NCBI GenBank assembly: GCA_964035795.1
Contig: OZ038320.1
Coordinates: 19,238,589 to 19,302,588 of the forward strand
Origin: Pterobdella sp. o SKG-2022
Lineage: Eukaryota; Annelida; Clitellata; Hirudinida; Piscicolidae
Length of the DNA: 64,000 nucleotides
Reading direction: 5' to 3'
The stretch's first letter is position 1; each line of letters begins with the position of its first letter. Below, one piece after another: positions 48,028 through 61,095 of this stretch. The position numbers and the translations under genes are program-made. The notes under the pieces were generated by a model. The model was not told the origin of the DNA and did not search any database. It saw nothing but the letters and a program-made list of their open reading frames with translations.

Positions 48028-51000
48028 TCATTTTTCAGTAGAATGCCTTTCCATTACTTGATCACTAGCATTTTTATTTTTATTATTAATTTTGTTTCCT
48101 TCCCACCAATCCTCCTTAATGAAACACGATATTGTACCATTAGACATCGAGTCTTCGTGTCCGCTATCAGGAGAATTAATTTCTTTGGCTTTATACGACA
48201 GTTTTACTTCATTATTGACAACATTTTCTTTTTCTGGATATTTGATCTTACTTTCATCAATGCAATTTTCTTGAACATTTTTTGGAGTTTTTCCACAGAG
48301 GAATTGAATTTTGTCAATATCAACTTTTCCGAGCTTGTTAGAATCTTTCACAAAAACTTTACAATTGTTATTGGGAGTATCGGCACGAAGATTGTTTTGT
48401 ACAGAGCCACTATTGTTATTTAAACTGCTTTCTTCATTTTGAGAGTTCAAACTGTTTCTTTTACTGTTTTCTGCGTCAAATAAAACATGTTTGTGACAGT
48501 TTCTTTTGAGATTTTCATTTATTAAACTAGTTCTGTTTGTATTTGGAGAGCTTTTAATTTCATCAAAGTATGAAGGATTGAATGTAGTATTATTAGCAGG
48601 AAAAGCATAGTTATATTGGTTGTTGACACTGCTACCTCTTTTTTTGTCGTTGCTCATGTTTTTATTGTTACCACAAATACTATTATACCTTTGAAGTATT
48701 TCGAAGAAATCTTTTTCTTGTTTGTTCTTAGGCAGCAGCTAAAAATAAAGGATTTATAATATATTCTATAAAATACCATAATTAACTATTTAATTTTTTA
48801 TAAAAGCTACAAATGATGAGTTAACTTGAATGAAAAATTTGAATATGAATAATATCTTCACCTCTTTGAAATCATGCAGATTGTCATCGATATGGTAGCC
48901 TTTAATATGCGCATTATCTAATAGTTGGATACTGTTGTCGTTGATTTTTTCATTAGTTATTCTATGAGGTGTACCATTGTTGAAGCTTCGACTCATTTTA
49001 TCATACGCCACAAAACTATTGTTATATTCCCTGTTTTTTGTATAATTTGGACTGTTTAACATGAAAGAGTCGTTAGCGCTATTTCTTTTATTGAAATATT
49101 CATTGGCACTTTTGATTGGAGTGTTCACAATATAGTCACTACTGCTAAAATTATTCTCATTGTTGTTTATGGAATTAGAAATAAACGATGTTCGTTTTGG
49201 TATCAACTGCCTCAGAAGAGCATACTGTTGCTGAAAATGACTTTCCATTTGAACCTGGTGAATTAAAAGATAAAATAAAAGCTATGAAAAAATTGAATAA
49301 TTTTAATTTAATGGGGTGTTTATAAAGCGCTTTTCCTTATAGATCGAAGCGCTTGCTACAAATTTAATGTATCGAAAACACACTGTGGAACAGGTGCTAA
49401 TTGTCGTCTCACGTGAGATCTAACCCAGTAACTTTAGATAATTTGTCCAATGCTCAACCTTTGAGCTATAAAAACCGACAAATAAAAATGAATTTCAAAA
49501 AATTAAAACCTGAAAATCAATTCTTTTGGCTGATTCTGCTTCAATCATAGATTTGATTTCTTGAATTTGATAAGTAAGCAATTGGAGTTGTTGTTGTTGT
49601 AGTTGCATTTGTTGTTGCAGCTGGAAATGCTGGAATGATTCAATTTGAGAGTTTGCCACCATGGAGTATTGGTTTTTGATGGGCGCAAAATTGTTTTTAT
49701 TAGGTGTCAAAAGGTTCAGTTGATCTAGAGAAGTGGGAATCTGTGTAACAATAGGCTGTGAAAGATGTTTAGTTCTCATTAAAAAATTATATACATCGCG
49801 ATAATTTAATACAGTGTGAGTCAAACTCATAACGCATAATAAAAAATGAAAAATTATCAAAATAGGTTTAAGAATTATTCGAACTGAATTTATACGAGTT
49901 ATGATTATTGGAAAATTATTTTTCGCGGTAACAAATATTTCTTAAACTTCAAAAACACAAAAATCTCACAGAAGGCATGGCAAAGGATGACGAAAGCGGC
50001 CTGTTGTTTTGGGAAATTTTATACTTATCAGCTGACTTCAAGGAATCACTTTGGAAAAAACTGAAGTTAGGTGTATTCTCAGGCATTTTTATAATGTCGA
50101 AATTTTCCGTGGCGTTGTAATGGCTTTTGTTATCCCGCGGTAGTGTGATTGACGAAAAGTACTCTGGTGTGTAGAACAAGCCTGCTTGTTGCATCTGGTG
50201 TTTCAACTGGAGATGCTGCGATTCTTGTTGGTATATTGAAACGTTTTGACTTTTTTCTGTAGATGGCGTATATTAATTTTAACATTGGGGCATAAGCTAA
50301 AATAATTTCAAGCTATGATTTATAATTAAACTATTCCATAAAAAAATTGATTATTCAGTTTTAATTGCTATGAGCAATTAATAATTTTTGTTTCAAAAAC
50401 AATAGAATAAAACCTTCGCATAATTTATTCAAACCAGTAGGCGTCAAAGTAGACATTCTGGTTTCATCGTTTTTATTATTAACTTTATTAACCAAAGTAT
50501 CGTTATTGTTACTAGAGTTGTCTTCAATCTTATGGCAAACATCAAAAGCCCTTCCAATGGTCTTCACCACTTCAATGGCTTGTGTCTGTGTGTTGAAGTT
50601 GAAACTCAGTTAGAAAACTCAGAAAGACTTGTAGAATTAATTTATTTCAAAATTCTTCATTTAAAAAAAAACTAAAAAAAAATAAACATGAAATAGCAGG
50701 TGAGATTCTTAATCTTCTAGAGACATCGAATGTATCTTTATTTCCAATAAAAATTTTACTGATATATTTTATTTTAAAAAAATATAATTTTGATAAGTAC
50801 TTTTAAAGAATAAAACGAAAATTTGAGGTTCTTTTTAAAATGAAATCGGTAAACATGATTGATTGCAATTATATAGTTATTAAAATATATTTAGAATGAT
50901 GAAAGTTTATTTAAAAGTAATAAAGAATGACAGGTGAAACATCTGTCACAACAAAAATTCCTTCTATCATTCAGATGCATTACAACACTTAGTTAGCTGT

Positions 51001-54000
51001 TGGTAAGCAGTTGCATAAAAAATCCTAATGCTAATTTTTCATGGTTCTTTTTAGTAGTTTTACATTATTGTATATTCGACATCCACTTTTTTCATAAATT
51101 TTTTTTATACATATACCACTTATATGAATATATATTCAGCATAATTATTTGTTGAAATTGTTGAGCAAAATCTGTTCAGAACAACTTCAGTTTGTTATTT
51201 TTAAAAATATTTTCAATTTTTTTTAAACAAAATAATTTTTAATTTAAACTTCAATAAATAATCAATTTCATTTAGTTTATTATTCATATGGTAATGCATT
51301 CTGGTTCATAATGTTAACTAGTTTTATAAAGTAGATATAAAAAGGTTATTCATGCAAAAATAAGTTTGCAACATATAATTAAGGCTGAATTTCTTATAAA
51401 AAAGGCGTATTTTTAAAGTAATGTGGCAAACGACCAATATTTAAATATTATAAAATCAAATGTATTCAATAGTTATTATACAGCCAAAATTCTTATTATT
51501 TATGTTTTTTTTTCACTAATTGAAGAAGTTTAATAATAGTTATCATTATTCATAAATGTCTATATTTGCAAAAGAGCTGTGCTTGGAAGCCAAGATGAGA
51601 AATGCAGTTAAACAAGTTTTTTAATATAAGCTTGAAAAACTGTATAAAAAACCCATAAACCACACTTTTGATGGGATTTATTATTGAGTGACAATGTGTG
51701 AAAAAAGTGGTACGAATACTAATCAGATGTGCCTCATTTGCTTATTGGAAGTACCATTCATCAAAAATTAAAAGTTGACTGATGAAGTTTTATGAATCGA
51801 AAATTTTTTAAATCGTACTTTTCGTATAGATTTGAAAACTGAGCAGTGGAAGATTTTCGATTCTTCATCACTAGTTATGTAACTGAATACTTTGAGGTCT
51901 TGCGAGTCGTGAGACACGTAGAATATTCTGTGAAAAAAACTCAAAATATAATCTTAATTACGTAATTTATTGTTAATGATTCTGAAATAGAATTATTTAT
52001 TTTTGAAATTTAAAAAAAATGTGTTACTTATCAGTTTTAATTGATTATCTATAATTATTGGTTTATTGATATATTATATACTATTTATAAGGTGTCAATA
52101 TTTGTTCTATATACTTGAAGAAACTTCAAAAGCTTGCATAAGATAAATTGGTACCTTGAGATGGAATGTCTTGATACAATATTCCCGATCAAAAACTTCT
52201 AAGGACGGAGTTTAAAAAATAAAAAATTTGAATCATTATTCTTCAAATAAAATTTTTCCATAATTATCAAGTCAATTCTTAGCTATTATTGTTGGGAACA
52301 TGATATAAGGATTATTTTTGTTTCGAAAGTTAACTTAACGCTCGAATCTAATAACATACCTTTTTCCCAGCTAATGCCACTTCAACTCCTTCTAAAGACA
52401 GACGTAATGTTACACTTCTCTTCTTCACCTTCTTTCTTCGAGACTCAAGCTAAAGTAGTTTTGACGCATATTTTTTTATTGGCACAAATCACGAAACCAC
52501 ATTCTCACCCTCACTCTCCTCATGGCAGCCACGATTTCAACCCTGCTTGACGGCTTTTCAATCTCCAAACAACCAACAAACTGTGGAAGTCGTTATGAAG
52601 AGTTGTATTTGACTAAATCCTAACACTCAGAATACAAAAGCCTATAACTAGGATTTCAAGCTTAAAAACACTGAAAACTTTGAAATTAAGAGGTTTACAG
52701 TAGGTAAACTATTGTTTTCAAGTTTTTGAAAAGTCCATTGTTTGAAGAATTTTATTACATTGGATAAAACTTTTTATTTTTAGTTCTTAATTGAATTTAA
52801 TTTTTTTGCAGCACTTTTGAAAAAAACTTAATTTTAATGAAAAAAAAAACAGTATATAACTTTTATGAATAAACTAAGATGAAATTTTTGATAAATCAAT
52901 TTTAAAATGCATGGATCGATGTAGAAACAATGAGACGAAGGTTAGAAAGAATTATTATAAATGAAGTTAGTGTTGACTCGTGTAGAAACTTCAAATATAA
53001 TTTTCTATTTCAAAATTTTTCAAACCAATCTTTTAATGTTTGTCTATATATCTACAATGGAATCTTGTTTAAAAAATACCATTTCTTGTTAGATTAGTAG
53101 TTCTATCAAATAACTTTTTTTATTGGCTTATATCGTGCGAAAGGACAGAAATGAGTGAATGGAAGAAGAGATTACAATAGCATTGTTTCAAAAAGAAATA
53201 AAACAATTATTTGAGTGTTAATTCAGATATGACCTCAGAATGAACCAACATTTATCGAACAGACACCTTGTGTGAAAGTGTGAATCTTACAACATTTTAT
53301 TTCAAAAAGTCCATGAAATAACTTAATCATTAAACAAGAATAAAACACTTCATCTTGAATCATTAAGATTTCAACATGACGAATACATAGTCAGTGGATA
53401 AATTTAAGCTTATAAGCCCTGGATCCACCTAGACAATTGAAATTCTGAACTCCGGAGTTCTTGGTGTTAACAAATATTTAATTGAACTTGAACATCTAAC
53501 TCATTTGAATTCCATTTACATGGCGACTGAAGAGGAATGTTTTAAGTTGAAAACATGTTAATATTTTTGTTGCAAATGAAGACAAAATAATTTTTCAACA
53601 AATAGTTAATGGGAACAACACTTTTTTATGTGAGCAGATTTGAAAATATGGAACAAACTTTTAGCAGTTCATCTCTCTCAATTACTTAAACATTTATAAA
53701 TGAATTAAAATGAATATTGATTTTTTTAAAAATCTTAATGAGACTGAGAACTTTACAGAATAGTGAAATAGGGCTTATAAATTGGTATATTAAAATCTAT
53801 ATATACAGAAACAAATAAAATTTTAAATGAGCAAGAATTCAACTTAGAAAATAATTCAAGTTTTTAAATGCGAATTTAGGATTTAGTTTTCAAATACAAA
53901 CTCAAGATTTAGCTTTTTGAAAATAATTTTAAGCTCATTGACTTCGCATCTCTCGGCGAAAGCTTGGTGTGAAACAGGTGTTTTTAAAGCAATTAAGTCT

Positions 54001-54303
54001 TAATTTGAATATTTAATTATTCAAACTTTCAAATGGAAAATGAAATATTCACTTTTATATTTCAAAAAAATAACTACAAAATATTTTTTAAAAAGAAAAT
54101 CTTTAAAAAAGCTTAGAATTTTCGAAAAATTTATTATTTTTCTGTTCTCATGCATTTTGATTGAATATAATTAATAAAAGACCAACCTTGGCTTTAAAAA
54201 CAATTCCTTGAGCAAAATCTTCTTCTGTTAGATTGTTCGGGTTGAAAAAATCTTTTGGTTTTTTTCTTAAAAAATTTTTCACTCTAAGGTATTTGTAACC
54301 CAT
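48028..54303 (-). CDS. NOS1AP/capon-like PTB-domain adaptor
   Basis: Ten coding exons in order: 54187-54303, 52509-52580, 52360-52449, 52155-52198, 51819-51927, 50414-50585, 49970-50256, 49510-49755, 48862-49254 and 48028-48738. Phases close to give 746 residues. The family links a PTB domain to NOS, dystrophin-complex or Scribble partners in the cytoplasm. The PTB domain (about 28-170) is clear: [13 protein letters not shown], then [14 protein letters not shown], then [18 protein letters not shown], then SVFKSIRK joined to [20 protein letters not shown], all close to capon. A Gln-rich coiled coil crosses exons 8 and 9 ([20 protein letters not shown], about 350-395), at the place of the capon coiled coil. 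The rest is Asn/Ser-rich and probably disordered. The protein ends in RHSTEK and lacks the short hydrophobic PDZ ligand with which vertebrate NOS1AP binds nNOS. Exon 4 is only 44 nt and makes the mid-PTB loop short. A SINE sits in intron 8. Confidence 0.94.
49315..49482 (-). repeat. tRNA-derived SINE, copy 3, in a NOS1AP-like intron
   Basis: On the minus strand it starts with tagctcaaaggttgagcatt (box A) and a gggttagatctc box-B-like segment, then the shared body gacaattagcacctgttcca, and ends with aagcgctttataaacaccc. It aligns along its length with copy 1 at 12600-12800. It lies within intron 8 (49255-49509) in gene orientation. Confidence 0.78.
50586..51818. other. NOS1AP-like intron 5
   Basis: AT-rich intron; no other gene or named repeat seen. 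Confidence 0.5.
52581..54186. other. NOS1AP-like intron 1
   Basis: The first coding intron, 1.6 kb, AT-rich; no gene or named repeat seen. Confidence 0.5.
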
Positions 54304-55294
54304 AGTTATTCAGCTGGATTTGGTAAAACAAAAAAATTTAAAAAGTTGGCTTGTAAAATTTCCTAAAAAAGATTTTGTGGAAACTCTGAGATGTTTGAGG
54401 GAACAAGCTGCCTTCAACTTAGACAATATCCAGGCTTTCTTAAAAACGTAAACGTAAAACTATGAGTTCATAAAAAGTGCTATTTCCTATACGCTTTCGC
54501 GAGTTTTAAACAAGTTTCCAGTTATGCAAATTATAATGCACTAATATTCCAAATTTATACCGTCGACTGAAAAAGGTAACTTTTCGTCGTTAAAACATTA
54601 CCAGCTTTGACATAAATTATTAATATTCAACTTTCAAAATATATTAAGTTTGTGGGAAGATTAATACATCAAACCATTCTAATTTTTTTAATATCCTTTC
54701 AGTGTTCAATATTATCGAGAAAAAAAATTTAAACGCATAGCTTTTTCATTTAAATGAACTCAGTCAAACTTAGAATATAATATTTTTAATCTATTTTCAA
54801 TGACTAGTATTCTTTTTGTATACTTGTGAGTAGAATTAAAATCTATTGATATAGGGATATTGATAAATTCTATGAAATTTCACAAAATTTATTCTTATCC
54901 ACTAATTAATTCAAAGCTTACAATGAAGTTCTTTATCTGTTGCCACTTAGCCAATCATTATGTCGCATTTTAAATTATGGCGCACTATATGCATTGTCAA
55001 CCTGTATTGACAATTTATTCATCAATTAAGGTAAAAAAATATTAAAAAAAGAAAAATATTTTTATTACGTCAAAAATATTTTAAAAATATTTTATTAAAA
55101 AAAATTGGCTTATTGAAGGAAAGTTGTTCTTTTTATGAAAAAAAAAATTTTTACGTGATGGCTAACTTTATCGAAATTTAACATAATTTAATGAATATTT
55201 TTAAACGTTTTAAAAATTGCGTTCATTCATTTAATTTTAGTTAAATTATTAAAGGGTAATCTCTATTTAAAAGTAAAGCATTAAATTCCAAAAA
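54304..55294. promoter_or_regulatory. Shared upstream region of two divergent genes
   Basis: 991 bases separate the start codons of the minus-strand NOS1AP-like gene and the plus-strand TBC1D23 gene. Both promoters must lie here or overlap. The sequence is AT-rich, with no CpG-rich patch and no TATA element that can be singled out. Confidence 0.5.
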
Positions 55295-58200
55295 ATGGCC
55301 AACGAAGCTGGTGATTTTATTGAAGCTAGTTCTATTTCTTGGTAAAAAATTTTAAAAATTTATTAAAAGTAACCATATTCAATAAAAAATCATATTGAAG
55401 TTTTTTTTTTCAAATTTTTTATAAACATACACATTTAAAGGGTTTTTAATGTTTATGATGAATGCTTAACAATAACTTTTCAAGATTTATATAAATTTTT
55501 CGGTTTCATGTTGAAAAAGTAATGGATAGATGGTTCATTATAATTTTTTTTCAGGCATAAAGAGCTGGAGTCTTTATTGACTGGAAAATGTTCTAAAGAA
55601 GAAGTTTTGAATGTGTCTAAACAACGGCCACTGCCTTCATATTTGAGGAATTTTGTTTGGCAGGTAGATGAAATAAGTTTTTTTTATGACTATTAATATT
55701 TGAATAATTTTTAATTATTTTTATAACATTTATGATAATATTCATAAGAATATTCATATTAAAATCATGCTCCTATTAAAACAGTATTGCTTGAATTTAA
55801 ATGAGAAAAAAGATCCATTTATTCATTTTGATGGAAATTATGACCTCCCTGAACAACCTTTAATCAAGAAAGATTGTGCTGCATTGATAGGTTTTCATCT
55901 TTTTTAATATATGTCATTCAATTTCATGAGATTGCTTTAACACACAGATAAAATCAAAAATATGAAACACGAAGATGATTCTTATGAAGACTTAGATGAT
56001 AATGCTGACAAATACACAAACCTCCAAACCGAGGTTGAAGCTATTATAACTTTGTTTTGCAAAAAAAACAATTTGACATACAGTTCTCAAGATGATTGGT
56101 CTGACCTTCTAGCTCCTCTTCTTTTATGTAATTTCCTCCGATGTGACTTATATAACATTTTTGAAGCTTTGCTAACAACTTTCATTGTAAGGTTAGTTGT
56201 GTTATGTCTTTTATAATAAACAAAATGTTTTTCAAGTAGATTATTAGTTATAAAAATAAAGCTTAGGAAAATGCATAATAAATTTTTTCTATTGAAATTT
56301 AAAGCTTCTCCATATTTTTCAGCATAAACTTTCAGAATTATTATACAAATACACTGTATCACTTAAGAAATAAGATATGAAGTTGATGAATTTCTCATAT
56401 ATCAAAACATAAACCCAACTTTGTTTAATTGCAAGCTATAAACAACAGGAAAGCTCAAACAAACAAATGCCACTTCATCTTCATGAGGCTTCTGCTTCTC
56501 TACCATGACCCTCAACTATGTACCTACTTCGACTCTGCCAAAATATTCCCTGAATTGTATGCTTCTAAATGGGTAAGTTGCTATTAATTAGATTTAATAA
56601 TTTCAAAATTAAGATGGAGCAAGTTTGGTCTTGATTAAAAAGTAGTTCAAATTAAAATTTTCAAGGTTAAAAAATAGAGCTTTCTAAATTTATATTCGAA
56701 ATTATAGAGTTTATCTCATAGAGATAAATTTATATAATATATAGCTATTATAATATTTAATTGAAAAAATAATAAAATTACTCAACTCATAACTATAATA
56801 TATTGTCTTCAATCAGTGAATTTCATAAAACCAACAGTTTTCAACTCTTTTCTCCCATTATGCCTCTCTCTCAACAACGCTGTGCATATGGGATGTATAT
56901 GTGCAACAGCAAGACCCCTTTCTTGTCTTCTACCTCGCCCTCGTCATCCTCGTTAACGCTAGGTACCTCTTATGTTATATGATGTATCAACTTTTCAGAG
57001 ATATTGTGTTGATGTTGTGATGTTTGCCAAACGTGATTGATATGATTAAGTATTTGAATTATTGAAAATTGCAGAGATGAAATTTTGAAAATGGATAAGA
57101 ATGATAAACAAGCTATTATTGGTAGTATTTATTTGGTTCTTTCAATTGTTAATGAATAATCTTAATATTCTGAACATCATTTCATAATTTATTTCGTTAA
57201 GTCTTTCTAAAACTTAAATCAAACTTTTATGTAACTTAAACATTATATTTTATCCAGTTTATTTTACATACATTAAGATAAGCTTTCAAAACACCACACA
57301 TGCAGATAAAATCTCCTTGTACCCTCATGAACTGCATGCTGATGACGTGGAGGACTTCTGCTCTCTGGCCTTTTACTACTCAAACAAAACACCATCCTCC
57401 TTTGGAAAAGTAATTGCATCTTAAGATTATCACTATATTATTATATTCATAAATAGATTTTTATTCAATTATATATCTCTCTTAGAAACGATATTATTAA
57501 ATTTCAACCACTTGAAAACTATGGCTCTTCTGTAAAGTATAATGATAAAATGTTATTCATACACTCTCTCAACAGATTTACGAGAAGATTCTTTTCAACA
57601 TTGCACAACCACAATCAAGCCCAAAATCAAATAAAACAGAAAAGCAGTACTTGCAGAAATCCCTTTCCTCATTACTATGCCTGCAAACGTCACTTGAAGA
57701 ACTTATTGACAACTTCGAATCGTGCAACACAGCTGTCAGTAGATTTTTTTTGATACTTATCATTGTTATGTGTTTTGTTTTATAGTTATTTATTTTTTGA
57801 AAAATTTATTCACGTTTTTTTTCAAGTCAAATAGTATTAATTAAAAATAAGAAACACTTGGTGACGTAGAATACCCTAAACCAGTGAGGGAAACAAAGTG
57901 TTTATTAAATTAATAGACGAAGCTTTTTTTTTAGCAAATCTTACATTGTCAAGTGGTATTGGCCATTTGATAATGTAAGACTTTTTTATGAAAAGCTTCG
58001 TGTATCAAGTTAGTAAATGCTTTGTGTTTGTTGCCCTCAAAAAACACTTGTTTTACTTGATTATCAGTTTGAGTTTTTCTTACTAAAATAACAATAAATA
58101 TGTGACAATGTTAGTTTAGCAACAAAGCACCTTGTCAAATAATATTATTGATTGCTCCTTATTTTGATTTGATAATGCTTAGTTATATAATTATTATATT

Positions 58201-61034
58201 TACCCATTGTAGACACACAAGAAAAGTAATCTTATAAAAGTTCAACTGGCTGCTTGATATAAATTTAATTATGCTTTTATACTTTAAATTGTTTAATAAA
58301 TGTTGAATATGTGATGTTGCTCAGACTTCAGGTTACCCATTGGTATTAACTGCGGTGGATTGCAGGTCTGCAGAGCACTATAAGAGGGGCCATCTGACCA
58401 ATGCACAACACCTCAACTCACACCTTGTTTGTCATCCTTCATTAAGTTTTACGCTTAATTAAATTTCTAAATAGGACGTGATCAAGTGATTATTTATGTT
58501 TCAATGTACCATACAGATGCTCCAAAATCCAGAAGAGTTTTCAACACGAGTGCAGTCATTGTTGGCTACTCAGGCATTAGAGGGTTCTGAAGAGGAGGTT
58601 GCATGCACCAATGTGACATCATACGGAGGGGAGCACTTGTGCTTCATCGGCTATGGAGACTTTGAGGCTGATGAAGACACAGGTTTCACTGCTTGAGATT
58701 ATTATGTGTTTTTGTGTGTTATATTTATTATGTTAGGGGGGATCGAATGAACTAACTCACATATTATGTTGACATTTCAGAGTATTTGAATGAAGAGGGA
58801 TATATAAATTCTTTATTATCCTTGTCTGTGTTAACATAATGTAAATATAAAAAATTTTTCAATTTCATGTTTTTTAGAGAAAATCTCTTAACAAAGTCTA
58901 ATATTTCATTATGGATGTGCAGGGGACAATATCGAGGGTGCCATCAACATGGTTCTGTCGCACTTCATACATAAGCAAGTGCAGTATGTGTCTGTGTGTC
59001 CTGGAGGATACACGGGTTTGTACATGGACTTCGTTTCTAATATTTATACATTTAAATAATATAATAATGCTTCAAACATCAATTTTCTCTAATCAATTAT
59101 GTTTCATCGGAGTGTTTTCGTTCACATTCGATTCAGACTTTCAGGCATTCCATCTTTTTAAAGTTTTTAACCACTTAATATCGAATGAACTATTAGTTTT
59201 ATCATCACACAACAGCCTTGCACAACTTTCTCATGTCAAGTCAGAAGGGTCATTATTTGGTTGGCCATAACATCAAGACGTGTCATATTTGTAACAAAAA
59301 TAAAACAAGCAAGCTACGACCCTCCAACAAAGCCACATTTTCAGCTCTCAGCCTTCCTGTTTGCCATTTAAATTACACTTTATTGTTTCCGATATATTTA
59401 TATATGAGATTTATATACGAATATTGAAGGCAATAAATTTAATGCAATATTAATACAGTTGAACGAGGCAATGATAACGGAAAAATTTGGTCGTTTGACT
59501 TCTGCTTTTAAAGTGACGTCGGGCGCCATCAAGGACAAAGTCATCGGCATCATAAAGAACGAAACAGTGTCTGATAGGTTGTATAGCGTTTTTATAGTCG
59601 TGTATTTCGAAAAGTGTTTTTGTTCATTTTTATAATTATTTGATCATGAAGTCTCATCACGTTATTGAAGAGGTTATAGAACACTTGTTGAAAGGTATTT
59701 TCAACGTACAAACTTTTTAAAAAATAAACTTATTATATCAAGTAAAATTCTGTGATTATTAAAAAAATAAATTTCAAATGGTATATGATTGACTATATGC
59801 CTAGATCTGTCTTATATGAAGATTAGGCAGAAGTTAATTCGCCATTTCAATTAAGTTATTTTGAAAGTCAGATCTGTTTGCTATTTCTCAAATTTAATGC
59901 TATCTTGAATTTAAACTTGAATGAAGAACTGAAACAACTTCATTATGCACAAACGTTACGTTTAAAGATTATGAATAAAATAATTGATTTTCTTCATTAT
60001 TCAAAACTTTCAGACATGTGAGCTCAGCAGATAAACTGGGCAAAGGTTATCGAAATATGGCATCTGTTTTCACTATTGATGACGATGAAGGTTGTCATAA
60101 ATTCATTTGATTTGCTTTCAGCATCATAGCAGATAAACTTATTAGCATTCACAATGTTTTTTAATTTTTTAATCTTTTCTTCAGATGACACCACACATCT
60201 CTCTACATCACAAAATGAGGTGAAAGAGGTGGTGGTGATAACTGAGTGGCTGGCTCAGTATGCTCATGTTGATTCAGTTTATGACTGCATCGAAATCACT
60301 AACCATCCCACTAATCCTCATAGGCCAAGGTTTAACTTCAAAATTAGTATTTTATGTTTTAATTATGATTTTGTTCAAAAATAAAAGTTCTGTAATTTCA
60401 TGCATCATCAAATAATTTACAACCGTTTTATTGCAGTCTTTTATGCCTCAACGACAATCATTTGATTGTGCTGCAAAAACTGCCCGATGATAGAACTAAA
60501 GCTATCTTACAAACCAAAAGATCTTTATCATCCATACTCAAAATTACTTCTAAAAAGAAACATCCTGAGCTGATCACCATCAAGTATGGAGCTTCATGTT
60601 GTCTGCTTGCATCCCCTACTACTCCCACCACGCCTGCTTCTAACGAGGCTCCCAACAATGCAGAAAATGCCGCTTCTGATTATGAAGATCCGACCAGTGA
60701 TAAAACTATAGACGTTGATAAAGCAAATGAAAGTTCTTTTGAGATTATTGATGGTGAAAAGATCGATGAAAAAGAACAAAATAAAGAAGTTACCGAGCAA
60801 AATGACGAGAGTAATAAAATTGATGGCTCCAAAGAAGAAACTAAATTCACAGATGATAAAGATAAGATAGGAGAGAGCAGTAAAAACAATGGAATGGAGT
60901 TGAGTAAGGAGCAAGAAATGCTCAACCACTCAACCAGCATCACGGCAATCGATCGCTTCCTAATTCCTAAGGCTGGAGAAGCCACCAAAGATATAAAAAC
61001 GCATATATTGAAACTTATCGAGTCAGCAAATTGA
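55295..61034 (+). CDS. TBC1D23: TBC1 domain family member 23
   Basis: Seventeen exons: 55295-55341, 55555-55663, 55785-55890, 55948-56191, 56449-56572, 56838-56962, 57075-57121, 57306-57409, 57576-57738, 58332-58426, 58517-58682, 58923-59015, 59216-59358, 59459-59577, 60014-60090, 60185-60329 and 60437-61034. Phases close to 834 residues. TBC1D23 bridges golgin-captured endosome-derived vesicles and the FAM21/WASH side at the trans-Golgi. The TBC domain spans about 30-265 (RPLPSYLRNFVWQ; LLLLYHDPQLCTYFD; LCIWDVYVQQQDPFLVFYLA); the usual Arg and Gln fingers are not evident, as in known TBC1D23. A rhodanese-like domain follows (VDCRSAEHYKRGHLTNAQHL, 365-384; GGEHLCFIGYG; INMVLSHFIHKQ). The PH-like C-terminal domain has ITSKKKHPELITIKYGAS and ends AIDRFLIPKAGEATKDI...; about 110 acidic residues are inserted between these two parts. 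The frame has no lesion. A fold-back element lies in intron 9. Confidence 0.96.
57883..58039. repeat. Fold-back element in TBC1D23 intron 9
   Basis: Arms 57883-57957 and 57960-58039 pair over most of their length: gtgagggaaacaaa with tttgttgccctca at the ends, acgaagctttt with aaaagcttcgt, and tcttacattgtcaagtgg with ccatttgataatgtaaga at the centre. Same family as 46745-46885. Confidence 0.88.
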
Positions 61035-61089
61035 TTTTGATAATTTAATATTGTTTATTACATTTAGGGGGTTCGACCTTTAGTTATTG

Positions 61090-61095
61090 AATAAA
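61090..61095 (+). terminator. Polyadenylation signal of TBC1D23
   Basis: AATAAA 55 bases after the TBC1D23 stop codon, followed by T-rich sequence. It is the first such hexamer after the stop. Confidence 0.6.

Noticed and set aside
48001..48423. 140-residue plus-strand open frame
   Set aside because: Antisense shadow of the last exon of the NOS1AP-like gene, whose joins in phase are well supported.
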